This document shows positions 1-12,594 of a stretch of DNA of 64,000 nucleotides, piece after piece. The position numbers were made by a program, and so were the translations under genes. The notes below the pieces were generated by a model that worked only from the letters and a program-made list of their open reading frames with translations, did not search any database and was not told the origin of the DNA. Position 1 is the first letter of the stretch. Every line of letters starts with the position of its first letter. This DNA is from Isoetes taiwanensis (taxonomy: Eukaryota; Streptophyta; Lycopodiopsida; Isoetales; Isoetaceae). The stretch lies in assembly GCA_021234155.1 (NCBI GenBank), contig JAJEKV010000063.1:6199710-6263709 (forward strand), in the 5' to 3' direction.

Positions 1-3000
1 ACATTGTACTTCCGTTTCAGTTCGTATTGCTATTTAGTGATGAACATATCTTTGCCGACGATCCATCCTAGCTTACTTGGTACTACCATACGTACGGGCC
101 TCGGTAACAGGTTATGACATCACCGGTAGGTAACCATCATAAAGTATATCTACATTGTCTGAAAAAAATGGAGAATCCATGAGATCGTAAATGTACATAT
201 TTTCAGACCTACCGAATAAAGGAATGACAATTTGGCACATGAGCATGTTTGCCTCTTACAAGTTCTGGAATCCTTTAAAAACCATATTATAAGTCCTTCA
301 AGCAGCAATGGAAAATACAAATAGCCATACACATAACAATAATCTGTAATGCAACTTAAAGAAGACAATGCACGCAACTCTAAGTGGTTTAATCGAGATT
401 AAAGTTCACCAATAGATGCATAAGCTGGGGATCTTATAGCGGCCCTTAACTTAGTTAGTACATACCTCCAAGCCCAACGGAAACCTTAGAACTTGTTATC
501 TAGGCCTCAAATCTTGAAACTTTGAATTTTCTTCTTGGCTCACTGGATACCTTGGTAGTGCTCCTTATACCCGCCAAGAAGCATTGTTAATCCGACAAGC
601 AGTAGCTCTTACATGAGCTTCCATGGTGCCACAAAAGCCATTTTTCTTTACACTTCCTAATTCACGAAATATGCGAGATAGAATCAGCAATAGAAAGAAA
701 TTAGGTTGATAAAGAATAAAAGCGCATCTATAGCACCACATACATGCGTGCTTAGCCACGTTTTAGGCTCAAAATTTACTTCCACAAATCACGAAAGAAG
801 TTTCATGCCAGTTGCCATCCAAGAGGCTTTAGTCAGGGAACACAATCATGGAGAAGAAATGGATGGTACTAAAACAAAATGGGGAAAATAATTTGAACTC
901 AAAAATAAAATTATAAATCATACCTATTAGTCTTCTTCACGGTCGTCTCTATGCCAATAAGGGCCGAGAATGCTTGACCTTCTATAGCAAAGCATGCAAA
1001 AGGATAAAGCGAGATAAAGAAATCACAAAAACTAGGATGGATAACCTTTGTTTAATTCCAAAATACCAAACCACGGAAGATTAATTTTCTCGATTTTTAC
1101 TAGATCATCGGAGTTTTTCCAGTGCTAACTCCCTCGTCTTAGGAAATCGAATAAAAATTAAAATATTTTTGGCCAAGCCAGGAAATTTCAAATTAACAAG
1201 ATTGATACTCTTGCACTTGTGCAGCGATCAGGATATCCTCGACGCTCGATGTCCCATTTTTGAAGCCATTTAAGGAAGTCGTGCCATCCCTTACTCTCCT
1301 TATATACTTCACCTTGCTTAATCATCGTAGAGCTTGGTCATCAAACCATAATTTTCACACATACATGACTATCTAGCTTGAAGACCCGCCTTCTAGTGGC
1401 GATAAACTGCCCCTATAACATCATAGCACTTACCAAGTCATCACATGCACTTTACTCCCATTTTGACCAAGTAGGAATTTCTTTTGTACTTTTTATATTC
1501 TCTTCCATCTGTCCACTGCAAAGACTAAGGCCCCTTATTGCACAGCCATATAAGGACTGGACCAAGGAGCAAACAATTTTGCTTTATCCCAAAATCAATA
1601 ATATGCGCATTCCTACGCACTCTATACTGCTAAGCAAGTTTTTAGTCCACCATCGATCCTGACCTTATTGTCCATCTATGGATTGATCTCTTTAGACATA
1701 GGTAGTATTTGTAGGTAGATATTATCCACTTTTCCTCTATGTTGAAAGTTATATACGTCTTGAGTGTCAAATATCATAATTTTTTATTTTGATAGGATTA
1801 ACACTCATATATCCTTCGGTATAAAAACATGGGAGAGAGAGGTAGAGAGATGCCTTGGCAGGAAATGAGGTTAGAGATCATAAGAGACAATGGAACATGA
1901 GTCTTTGAGGAGATGGTGAGAGTGGTTTTTCCACTCTGCCAGAAGATATAATGTTTGATAGGGGCATTTCCGCATCGATTTTGGCGCTTAGGGTAGTACC
2001 CTCGAGTATCCTTCTCCTTTGTAAAATATTTTTCAACACCTATTTTTGTATTTGACCATTCATAGTTTACACACCATTTAGTGGCTAGTTTTGTACTTTT
2101 TTGCTCCGGAATCCACTGCTCATTCAACATTCTCATCCAAATTTGTAGATTGAAATCAGTTTGGCTTCTTCTCTCTCGCCGAGAGGGGCTTCACCCTGCC
2201 AGACACCATCAAAACCATGTGCATGAGCAGGGAGAGGTAGCTTTTACCTTTTTTTTGTATGTAAACTAGAGGTCATAGGGTTTTTGATGTTTTGCTTATA
2301 AAACCGTTTTGGAAATGGTTAAATTTGCCTACTCCCGAAACACTTACCTTAAATGGGGGTTTATGACTACCTAATGCAGCCAGTGGCATATGTCCTATAT
2401 AAAGAAGAATTTCCGGTCTTTTCTCATCCGTCTATAGATGTGGGTTAACACCATGTTAGATGTTCATTCACAAAGTACATGTCCTACTAAAATGGGTCGA
2501 ATTGTTTTCAGCGTGTCCATTTTATGGTCCAAAAGCTTTAAATTGAATTGAATGGGTTTTTATACTTCGTCCACGAAAACAATAGGCCTAGGGCCTAAAC
2601 AAAGAGCACAACGAGATGTATTCTTGTCTAGGATAAAAACATGTCCACATAAAGGGTTTCGAGGGCAAAAAGAGAATTAGCGGTAATAAGCATCTTGACC
2701 ATTATATTGTGGTACATGTTAGTTGAGTGCACATATCCATGTCTTACGGAGATACGATCGATATTTCCAACACGGTCGTAATGCAATATCATATCGGCGG
2801 GTGGTTGGAATTGGAACTAATTCAATGGCGTACCGATGGAGTCCAAATACTGTTGGGTGCAGAAATTGGCACATGTCCTCAATAAATCCCTAGTCATTCA
2901 AAGAAACCATTTCCGCAACATTCTAGACGTAGAATAAATCTATACAAGTAGATGATTTCATCGAAGTTGAAGTTATGAATTCTGAAGTCATGCTCTTTTG

Positions 3001-4817
3001 GTTGTTCTAGAGCATTCTTTTAATTTTGAACCACCTGCTTTATACATTTAAATTCCATTCGTGATTTTTGCTATTATTACAAAGATTGGCATTCTTATTT
3101 ATGATTTGATGATGCGCCTTTCAAGTTGTGACCCGTCATGCAAAATAGTTATTGCTATTTTGCAAGCGTCTCATTTGAAGATCTTATGATTTGAGCAAAA
3201 TTTACATAAATTTTGGTAACTTTCCTCCAGGCTTCCTCTTGATAATCAAAATTCCAGAAGACACATCAAAACAAAATAGCATGAAAAGTGCCCTCAGGGC
3301 ATATTCTATTAGCAAGCCTTAAACTTCCACACTCCTTGAAGTCATAGGTTCAAATATATGGCCAACACATTGATTGATGTGGGGACCTTTGAGATCGCGA
3401 AGTTCTAAGTGCGATGAAGTGGTCCTGTGGGTAGAGACCCTATACTTGCCATGTGTGCTGGTTACAAAGCATAATGGTGATCCTGTGGTAGAGACCCTAT
3501 ACTTGCTAGAGACCCTATACTTGCCATGTGTGCTAGATGCCAAAGCGGCTCTGATCACGCCAAGGTAATGGATTGGCTTAATTAGCAGTGATGATAATGA
3601 AAATGGCAGCCCTTCGAAAAACGGAATGGAAATGAAAATGGCATGAAAATATACAAAATAGGAAATTTAGCAAGAGAAGTTTTCCAATGGCCAGTCAAAA
3701 TTTAGTACCATTTATTAACGATGGTTATATCTTGTAAATCATCTATGTTTTGATAATGTGTGGTTATGAATATGCAAGTTTCAACTCTAGACGTTTGAGG
3801 TGTGTACATAAAGTAAAATTTTAGGACATAAAGAAACTTAAATGAAATAAGTACATGGTGTGTCAAAATTCCTTGATCTGAATATGTTAAATCATGTTTC
3901 ATATTTTGGGGAGTTATATTACTTTCCATTCCTTCCTAGTTGATGCCCTTAAGGAAGAGGGGTATTATCTCCCCAACATGCCATTATGCTTAATAGCCAA
4001 ACATGTTCCACTATGATAATACGCATGGGAGGCAATTATGTCCATGGGGCATTTTCATGTAGGTCAATAGGGTGCATAAAGTCAATATGCCCACCAAGAC
4101 AACATTATCTGCTTCATAATTTAACCCAAGAACATTTGGGTAATAATGACGAAGAAGACATCTTGATATTTATATATCATCTTGGTACAAAATCTGCTAG
4201 TGGATTTTGGCTTGAATGTTTATTCATTTCAGTTTTAAAGTAATTCTCAAACGTTTATCTTGTGGGAAATACATATGCCACAAAAAGGAAATCATAAATT
4301 CAATTTCTGTTTAGTAGTATGGTGTGGTAAATGAATGAATGAATGGAAAACTACAGTCATAGAAAAGTTAACTTGTATTGGACAAAAGAATCTAGTTTTT
4401 CGAAATACACATTTCGTTTCCTCACACAATTAGATGGTTAAAGTTAAATGGTAAATTTGCATATTGAGAACATATGCACATAACTCTAAGTTCATCAAAC
4501 CCTGAGCTTGGTCGTTCTTGATGCCAGAATAAACAGAAGTAGGGGCTCGGGCTTCGGCAAGGCGAGGAAGGCACAAGGCCAAGGTGTTTTCCTTCTCAGA
4601 TCTGGTCTACCACAAGAACCACATACTTCAACATTAGCTTCTAAGTCCTTAGAAGCATTAACAATATGGTGTCTATCCCAGCCACAAATTTTTCCATGAA
4701 GGCCACACAACAAAACCTAACCCCTGCAGCCATTATGCTAATCAGACCCTAACTGAGCCACAGCCAAGTACAGCCCCTCTTTGGGCTAATCTGCCCACCA
4801 TCACACAGTAAAAGGGA
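1..4817. other. AT-rich intergenic DNA, no recognisable gene
   Basis: All open frames here are short, overlap on both strands and show no motif I recognise. The only local structure noted is the tandem repeat at 3,419-3,535. A B-box-like GGTTCAAATAT near 3,349 has no convincing A box. I see no transposon termini. Confidence 0.6.
3419..3535. repeat. Short imperfect tandem repeat
   Basis: The phrase TAGAGACCCTATACTTGC occurs three times (near 3,432, 3,490 and 3,507). Two of the copies continue into CATGTGTGCT. The spacing is uneven (about 58 then 17 bp), so this is a degenerate local duplication and not a clean minisatellite. Confidence 0.75.
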
Positions 4818-5560
4818 TCACGTAGCTTGCATGTAATTGCTCCAACTGGCAGTCACTGTGAATGCTATGCCTGAGTTGCTGAACAGGGTTGGATCTACAG
4901 GGTAGTATTGGCTTGGAGCTTCCCAAGAAATACTCGTCTGTATTATTGTTAGGGTTAACTCTGTAAGCTTTGTGCATTGCAAATAATGAGCGGGTTAGGG
5001 CTCTAATTTACATTCTTCACTTCTGCACTCTAGAACCTCTACTCTTGGTCCTGTTATGTTATTCTCAGTGCCTCTGTTCTTAGTAACAGCTTGTAATACC
5101 GCTGTTGTGATGTGCAACTATCTGCAAAACATATTACAGCTGGTCATATTTAAGCTTCTGCAATCCTCTTTCTTTTTTCAGTCTCTGAGTTTTTAAGAAA
5201 AAGGCAACACTATGGTAGTTTGTCTTGCCTTGCGCAACTCCCAGTGTCCTGTGAAACACTGTGGGCATCAATAGCTGCTGAGACAGCAAATCTTGATTCA
5301 TCATTCCAAAACAATACTTCATAACATTAGGACAGGCCTTTTTTTGTTTTGTCTTCCATCCCATTTTATGCAGGTAGAATTGATCAAATCCTCTGATACT
5401 TCTATATTGTTACCTTTTTGAGCTGTTGTTCATGAGGGTAGAACGAAGTGTAATTAGTCCATTTGGTGCTGCTCACTTTGCAGGGCATGAAATCTGAGCA
5501 ATATTAATCAATTGTCCTCAGGCTTTTCTCCAAAAATTCCTTCCCAAAATACCTCACTGT
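4818..5560 (-). pseudogene. Broken paralogue of the two-TM protein gene at 6.7-7.9 kb
   Basis: Minus-strand peptides match the neighbouring gene in order but lie in different frames. TTVRYF (about 5,550) and WTNYTSFY match the start of the ectodomain. MKYCFGMMNQDLLSQQLLMP (about 5,310) matches MHCFGMIDNEMLSQQLIMP. RYYKLLLRTEAL and ECRSEEC match the third exon, and NNNTDEYFLG and YYPVDPTLFSNSGIAFTVTASW match its membrane-proximal part. An in-frame stop follows ECRSEEC, and several frame changes and a TGA at 4,818-4,820 remove the C-terminal membrane segment. I read it as a decayed tandem duplicate. Its function is unknown, as for the intact copy. Confidence 0.72.
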
Positions 5561-6662
5561 TGTAACCTGGGACGCTCTAGTTGATATCAGGCTAGTGCTA
5601 ACAGAATGATACATATGAACGCTGTTGTAACTAGTACTCTGGCAATGAGACGGGGTGTAGGAGATGCTTTTGGCGATAACCTGAAGAGATACTGTATCCA
5701 CAAACTAGTTCTAGATTTGGAGGATGGAAAGGAGAAATCTCACTAATTTATTTACTTCTCGTAATCGCCGCATAGTTCTGAAGACACCCAGTGTTAATCA
5801 AGCGCCATGTCTGAGACTGAATCTTGTCTGCCATTTTGGGGAAGCAGAGGATATGCAGATGCAAACTTGCTTGAGATGAGGATATTTCCATCAGAACCCA
5901 ATACTCAACTCTGTATGCCACACCACAATACTAAATATGGTGTAGAGGTGGCACAAACCCCATCACTCCCACCAACCTTCAGGCCCCACATCATTGTACT
6001 TTGTCGTCCCGATGCGCAATGTCCACAATTGTCAGCTTGAATTGAATTTTAATGTAAAAGCTGGCATTTTGAGGGAATGCACATACAGTGGCTCTTTCTT
6101 AGCTTGGCAGATATTTCGTCTCATGTAAACCAAACAGAAACTTCTATCCCAACAGCAACCTTAGTCGCAACAATCCTTTCCCTCACGTTGAATAATTGCA
6201 TACATCACGAATTAGACCTTTTAGTATGTTACGGTCAATAAGAGAATCTTGGTTTCCCTTCATCAAGACACAACTTGTTGACCAAGCACATAATTAAAAA
6301 GGGATTAAAATTTAGTTCACCGCGCTTTCTATTCTTCAGTGTTTTTTATTACTACAAGGTTTCTAGGATGACATGCCCTGTGCCATTCTATATATATGAT
6401 TCAAAGCCCAATTGGTTTGAACAATGGTAACGTCTGTCATAGCTTGTGTATAATCAAGAAAGGTTTTCGAAGTGAACTGCACCGTGGAAGGCCAATCGGA
6501 TTGGCAGCATAGACACACCCAATCCGGAGATCCATCCACAAAAAGAATGGGTATCAAATGTCTATGGTATGCTAACATGGCCTGGCATAATGCCTTGTGT
6601 GCTTAGACAAACAAGTGACCATCTTTTGATATATTAACCACCCCTTTCCTTTTCCAGGCTTT

Positions 6663-7854
6663 CTACATCACAAACAAAACCTTCGATTCTTGAGACTTAT
6701 CCCAAGCATATGCCCACACCAAAAAGGGCCACACAAACAACCTCAATCCAGCTAGCATCACTGTTAGAATGCCACCAAGTTGGGCTACTGAATAGAAAAT
6801 TCTCTTTAGCAGGCTTGTTTCCACTACCATATCGCAGTAAGATGGTTTGCATGCATCTTTGTACCTCTCCCAACTTGTGGTCATCTTAAATGCCATACCT
6901 GTGCCATTTTCAAGCAGAGTAGGTTTGTCAGGGTAGTACTTCTTAGGAGCTTCAAGGAAATATTGGTCTGTAGTATTTTTGGATCATCTTGGACAGCATG
7001 ATGCATTGCAAATAAAGACCTAGTCAATGGTTCAAATATACATTCTTCGCTTCGGCATTCTTGAACCGCTACATTTGGTCCTGTTATATTGTTCTCTAAT
7101 GCATCTGTTCTAAGAAGAACTTTGTAGTATCTCTCCTGTGCCATGCAGTTTTCTGCTAATATCAAAATTGAAGTTGGTTAACTTAGTCTTATGATATGAC
7201 ACAATATAATAAAATTCAATTCAATTCAATCCACTTACCCAGAATATAAGAATCCAGTGTTTCGCCAAACACCGAAGGCATTATCAGTTGCTGAGACAGC
7301 ATCTCGTTGTCAATCATCCCAAAACAATGCATAGTAACAAAACGACAAGCATCTGAGTTGGTCTTAAACCTCATTTCAGAACACAGGCCTTTAATTGCAG
7401 ACGCTGTAGCAACAGCACTATAACTCCCAGAAGAATTTATGTGCAAAATGTAGAAGAAGGTATAATTTATCCATCTAGTTCTGCTGTGTGTGCAAGGGCA
7501 ATAAGTCTGGCGAAATGTTTCGCTTTTAAGAATGTGTTCTAGAACTGCACCATCATAATATCTGACTGTGCTGATCTCAGTTTTGGTAAAATAGAAGGCA
7601 ATTGCTAACAGGACGCTGAGGACAAACAAAGTTGCTATTATTAATCTGGCAAATAAACGAGACTTTGGTGCATTCTTGGGTATAGCCCTGGATAGACAAA
7701 CCAAATTTTACAAATATGACATCTGATGTTTGGAAAAGGGCAAAAAAGGGGAGAAAGATGCTTACTTGTCGTAGTCTCCACATAAATCTGCTGCTGCAAC
7801 GTTCATTAGGCGCCACAGAGTTGGAGCACCCATACTTGCAATGCAACCTTCCAT
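6663..7854 (-). CDS. Putative two-transmembrane, cysteine-rich ectodomain protein (family not recognised)
   Basis: Three minus-strand exons fit: 7,854-7,766 (ATG start, MEGCIASMGAP), 7,687-7,239 and 7,155-6,663, with GTAAGC and GTAAGT donors and phases that agree (2 then 1). The spliced protein would be about 343 residues. It has a short N-terminal tail, a membrane segment at about 44-62 (IIATLFVLSVLLAIAF), a long loop with many cysteines and N-glycosylation sequons (NYT, NSS, NIT, NTT), and a second hydrophobic segment near 300-330 (GGILTVMLAGLRLFVWPFLV). That topology resembles ligand-gated two-TM channels, but I see no sequence motif of such a family and assign no function. One base is missing in an A-run (plus 6,976-6,980), shifting frame before SKNTTDQYFLE. 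This is either a disabling mutation or a sequence error. The third exon has a TAGCAG tandem acceptor. The broken paralogue lies 1.1 kb downstream. Confidence 0.7.
7207..7231. repeat. ATTCA-type microsatellite in intron 2
   Basis: TTCAATTCAATTCAAT lies in the second intron of the two-TM gene, just inside the splice donor at 7,238. It is short and probably neutral. Confidence 0.7.
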
Positions 7855-7939
7855 GTCTTGGCCGCCATAGCCGCCTTATAAACTGACAATTCCTGGCATT
7901 CGTTACTTTTTCAAATGCAGTCTTACCGCCAAGAATCAT

Positions 7940-8865
7940 GACCTTGGAAATTTATTTATAGTTAAGAAATGCTTATGATTACTATTTTACATCCACAAAC
8001 CACTATTTCTTTGCATGTTTCCTAGGGTTCAAAAAATACCCGAATAAACCCTTTGTCTGTATGGTCCATTTTTTAAATTGCCGGTATCAGCAAATTGGAA
8101 AAGGGACCTACTTCTTGCATGGTTGAGAAGGTGCAAGGGAAAATCTTGTTAAAAGTAAACAGTAGGAGATTACGGGCATGTTGGTTAGGAGCGTTACAAT
8201 TTTTCATAGGTCTTTCACGTGAGTCATGGGGTCTTTATTCCAGATGCTATGGCATTCTGGACGAGCAAGCTTCTGCTTGCAAAGACTCAAAAAAAAAAAA
8301 TCCTTTTTCTTTCCACAGTCTCTTCTTGCCATGTTTTACATGTTATAATTTGATTAAGAGAGGCTTTTTTACATAGGCCGTCAAGACCTGTTTGGTACGA
8401 GGAGCTATATGCACAAGCCACAGGTTCAAAGAATACATTTGTATGAGAACGGGTGATCATTCCTATTGTTAAAATATCTTTATATATTTTTTTCTCATTG
8501 CACTCTTTATATAGTTAAACCTTGTGTTTAAGAAAAGCATGGAAGATCACATGATAAAGAGCCTTCTAACTAGTCCTGAGTGCCCTTTTCAATAGCCATA
8601 TAAGTAGCTGATTTCTGGTGTATGTGGACAAGGTTAAAGTCTTTTCTTGAGTGTATATTAACTCTGAAATATATTTCTTCAATATGTAATGGCATGCATG
8701 TCTTATCCTTAGACTGATTTGTTGAATATGGGTATGGCATTATGGGAACATTGTACATGTTAAACTTGTATTCACCGTTGCTGAATTGCATTTGCTTGCA
8801 CCACCTCTGCAAATGGGATCCGTGATTCATGAGCTTGGACTAGAAAAGTTTTTTAAATCTTGAAT
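7940..8865. other. Intergenic DNA upstream of the two-TM gene
   Basis: No motif-bearing ORF or transposon end seen. A minus-strand 86-codon frame (8,570-8,830) has no recognisable domain and I do not call it. Confidence 0.5.
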
Positions 8866-9863
8866 CCAGCCGCGCATATGCGAACTACCCACGAAGAAAA
8901 ATAAAGGGAACATCCAATTATACAACTTGGACCCCATGAAATACAATGCTAATAGATGTTTGTTTGTGTACTTGTCGAAAGCTTATCACCGGGATTAAAA
9001 ACCCCGCCCTTTAGGGTTTTCGAGGAAAAACCCTAGTGATAAGCCTTCGGCAAGGGGCTTGGACAGACGTACATCTGAGAATTCGCTCCCAAAAAAAACC
9101 CACGAATGGAGAAGTCGAAACTGCTGCCGCTTGCCAACCTGTACCTGCACATCACCAACACGAGAACAAATGTGACAAAACAAACCTCCCAAAGTGGAGG
9201 GGCTGATCACGCATGCAAGCGACAACAAAACAAAAACCTCTTCAAATAGAGGGGTTGGTCACGCATGCCGGGCAACAAATACATTAAACAATTAAGGGGG
9301 AGGGTGGATTTCAAAGAATAGAGAATTAAGGTACTGCTGAGAGAGAAGAGGAAGCGTCGTTGAGACGTTGATGAAGAATCCCGCCTAATATAGCGATCTC
9401 CCAACCAGAGAAGACACGCAATGCATGCATGCAAGACATGCATGCTCGCTCCCTCTAGAATCTCGATCCGAGGGCTCGGATCGATGGCATTCTAGAATGG
9501 AGCGCGCATGAAAACGACAAAACCTCCAGAATAGAAGAGAACTTCCTTATCAAAGCGGGATCGGGGGGCGAAGGTCAAAGGATTATGGCTAAAAAGAGGC
9601 AAAGGCCGAAAGGACATGCCACGACATGAAAGAAACGCCAAATTGGTTAATCCAAGCGGGGAGAAGCCCTCCCTCTGCATAGTTTCAAAAGAATAGAGAA
9701 TAAAGGTACTTCTTTGAGAGAAGAGGAAGCGCCGATGAGACGTTGATGAAGAACCCCGCCTAATATAGAGATCTCCCAACCAGAAAAGGCATGCAATGCA
9801 TGCATGCAAGACATGCATGCTCGCTCCCTCTAGAATCTCGATCCGAGGGCTCGGATCGATGGC
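8866..9863 (-). mobile_element. LINE-related non-coding repeat (family D), minus-strand copy
   Basis: Read on the minus strand from 9,863, this copy has two similar head units. Each begins near ATCGATCCGAGCCCTCGGAT, carries GCATGC-rich sequence and shares TCTCATCGGCGCTTCCTCTT or a variant. The second head runs into a 3' region with the hairpin at 8,971-9,054 and the downstream block GTGGGTAGTTCGCAT. The same order of units occurs on the plus strand at 25,987-34,380. No ORF is conserved. The head repetition looks like tandem 5'-UTR monomers joined to a LINE 3' end by internal deletion, which is inference. The 3' boundary is approximate. Confidence 0.7.
8971..9054 (-). other. Conserved 3' stem-loop of family D
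   Basis: The outer arms (8,971-8,989 and 9,036-9,054) are complementary over about 19 bp with two weak positions, centred on GCTTATCAC and GTGATAAGC. They enclose a G/T-rich and C/A-rich inner part. The same structure appears at 26,751-26,831 and 34,102-34,182, and in altered form in two LINE 3' ends. Confidence 0.8.
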
Positions 9864-10331
9864 ATTCTTAGTTATTGTCCATGGGAAGCTGGTTATGTTC
9901 AAAGTAATTTCTTCTTCTTTAAACACCAATCTTGTACTCTTTGCTTTGAATATGAAGGTACAAAATTGGCATTTCTTTAGAACTATGATATTACTTTTTG
10001 CTAGGTAGTACTTGCATTGGTCGGTCCAAAGATTAAGACGTTACATGATGTGGGTAAAGGTCATACACAATAGTAGATTAGGCTTCATCTAGTTTATTGA
10101 ACATTTGGCTAATTATTCTTAAACATTAAAGGTTGGTAAATCTTCACTTCATTCTCAATATTGTTTGGTAGCATCTGAAACCAACTATAGGGCAAATAGC
10201 AGTTTCATGATCTCAATTCGATTTTGATCACTAATATAGATTCTTTTTCATCTGGAATAGGTCATTATGTGCAAGAAGCATAGACCATTTTTTAATAATT
10301 GATAAAGTCAAATTTCGTTGACTTTTCATTA
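9864..10331. other. Intergenic DNA between family D and the TIR element
   Basis: No gene recognised. Just before the TIR, AAAGTCAAATTTCGTTGACTTTT is a short hairpin. Confidence 0.45.
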
Positions 10332-11068
10332 AAGTCGTATTTAATTAAAGTGGGACTCATTCCATTCCCACTTTTTTTCGGAACCCTGTTATTTTACACA
10401 AAAAGGAGCACCCCGACCCGAAAACTGTCCATAATTCGAATTTTTGTCTGTTAGTGTGCATCCAAGCTTTCTTCCAGTTTTCTCCTATAGCGAGTCGAGA
10501 ACAAGAACAATGCAACTCAAACATAGGAATTTCATTCCGATTTGAAACCAAAGTTCTAGTTGAAAAGGGTTCTTAGTTGAACATTTTGGCTCTATTTTCT
10601 TAGGTGGGTGACAAGAGATCACAAATTCCAACAAAAATTAAGCAAATTGTTTACTTAATCACCAAAAAATACTAGTTTTGAGATACCTTATATTTATAAA
10701 TGGGCTCATTACAATATATATTATAGTGGGTGAAGAGACCATAGTGGTCGTATGGGCACAATGATTACACCCTCTTCACACATGAACCTCCTAGTGCAAA
10801 GGGCGTGGAGCTCTCTCAAAATCACGGAGCAACTTCTGCAGGCGATAGAAATTTGTATGAGAAGTTCCTTCATGGGTCACGTGCTTGTATGTCCAACTGA
10901 TGTCACCACCCTCTTCTCGGCATCTTTCTTCAATGAATTGGTCTTTTCATTGCTCCCAAGCATGTACTATCTGGTTGAGATAAGGACTGCAAAAGACAAA
11001 ATCAAGTTAGTCAAGTGATGCTCTGCAAAAAAATAAAATAAAACAGTTCTTAGGGCCATTTTGGAAAA

Positions 11069-11620
11069 TGCGGGCGCGAGAGCCTTTCGACTCGACTTTG
11101 AAGTCGAGAAAGCGGCTTCGAAGGAAAAAACACAGGTCAACCTGCTTGAGTCGAAGCCTGGCGCTCAAAACTGGTGGTTTTAGGGGTGAAGGCCTTTCTG
11201 GACCGACGAAGTCGAATCTTGCGACTCAAAGGCAAAAACGCGAGGTTTTAGGAATTGAAGGCCTTTCACCGACTCGCAAGTCGAAAAGGCGAAATCAAAG
11301 GCAAAAACGAGTTTTAGGGGTCGAAGGCTTTCTCGACTCGCGAGTCGAGAAAGGCGACTCAAGGCAAAAACGTAGGTTTAGGGGTGATTGAAGGCCTTTC
11401 GGTGAAAAAGCGACTCAAGGCAGCAGCGGTTTTAAGAGGTCGAGAAGGCCTTTCTCGACTTCGCTGATCGAAAAGGCAGCTCAAAGCGAGGTTCTTTTTA
11501 GTCGAGAAAAGGCATTTCAGAGTGAAAATGCGGTTCTAAGGCCCTCCAAAATAAAAAAGCAGTCTAAAAGCTCCTCAAGATGAAAAACAGGGTCTAAGGC
11601 CATTTAGAGTGAAAAACACA
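11069..11620. repeat. Degenerate tandem repeat (about 75-85 bp unit)
   Basis: About six imperfect units each contain versions of GCGACTCAAGGCAAAAACG, TTTTAGGGGT and GAAGGCCTTTC, often with self-complementary GACTCGCGAGTC. The units lie near one end of the TIR element, as subterminal arrays often do. Open frames over it are composition effects. Confidence 0.8.
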
Positions 11621-12235
11621 ACAGTCAGGAGGTCAAAATGAATAACTTTCAAACATCATATCATAATACTATACCTTTGTTCAAATGTGATCAAACATAC
11701 AACAAAAGTGGCAAACCTACTTGCCTACAAACATAGTTTTCTACCTCCAATATCATAGAGTGCAAATCATTATTAGTTGCACCATATCCTATGTATTTTC
11801 TAAGTGCACACCATACCTATGCATTTTCTATGTATACATAGACCAAAAATAGAATCCCTCCCCTCCCCGCCTTTTCCCCTTTTAGTATGTCAATGTTTTC
11901 TAATAAATCTAATAAATACAATATCCTATCCTATATATTTTCTAATAAATACAGTATGCATTTTCTAAATGCCAAAACACCATAGTTCTAAAACATAGAA
12001 TATACAGCTCTAAGACACCATAGTTTATTATTTTTTCTCATCTTAGTTTATTGTTTTATCACACCATAGTTTATTGTTTTATCTTATGTATTTTTTCTAA
12101 TGGACACCATATATTTTCTACGAAAAAATAGACCATCCCCTTGATTCTTGAAAAGTTAAATTTGTACCTTACAATAAGAATATATGCCTAGAAAACATGC
12201 ACTATGGCAACATAATGTTTAACAATGTTTAACGT

Positions 12236-12385
12236 GTGAATACTTTTTTTTTCAAACGTATTTTTTTACCCCGCTTTATTCTAATACCCCGCCCATGCTG
12301 GAAATTCAAAAAAAAATTTCAAACGTATTTTTTTACCCCCTTTTTTCTAATACCCGCCTTTTTTCCGCCCATGGTTGAAATTCAA
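12236..12385. repeat. Two-copy tandem duplication
   Basis: TTTCAAACGTATTTTTTTAC followed by CC-rich sequence, CTAATACCC, and a GCCCATG-GAAATTCAAA block occurs twice, about 80 bp apart, inside the TIR element. Confidence 0.75.
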
Positions 12386-12594
12386 AATTTGGTACACACC
12401 TTTGAGGCGAAAATCCTTTGTACCGGTTGGACTCTTTGTTTGAGCCTAGGAAGAAGCTCCCATAGCCATAGTTCCCACGAATTGACCATAGAACGAAGAA
12501 AAAGCTTCCGACTATGGAGAGCCGCATAGGGCTCTAAATTTTTTATTTTCCCTTTGTTTTTTAAGCCGAAGCCATGGTCTAGTATTCAAACTCC

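Noticed and set aside
3340-3360. Possible SINE B box GGTTCAAATAT
   Set aside because: No A box or tRNA-like fold upstream, only a single motif.
11068-11391. 107-codon basic frame
   Set aside because: Lies wholly in a degenerate tandem repeat.
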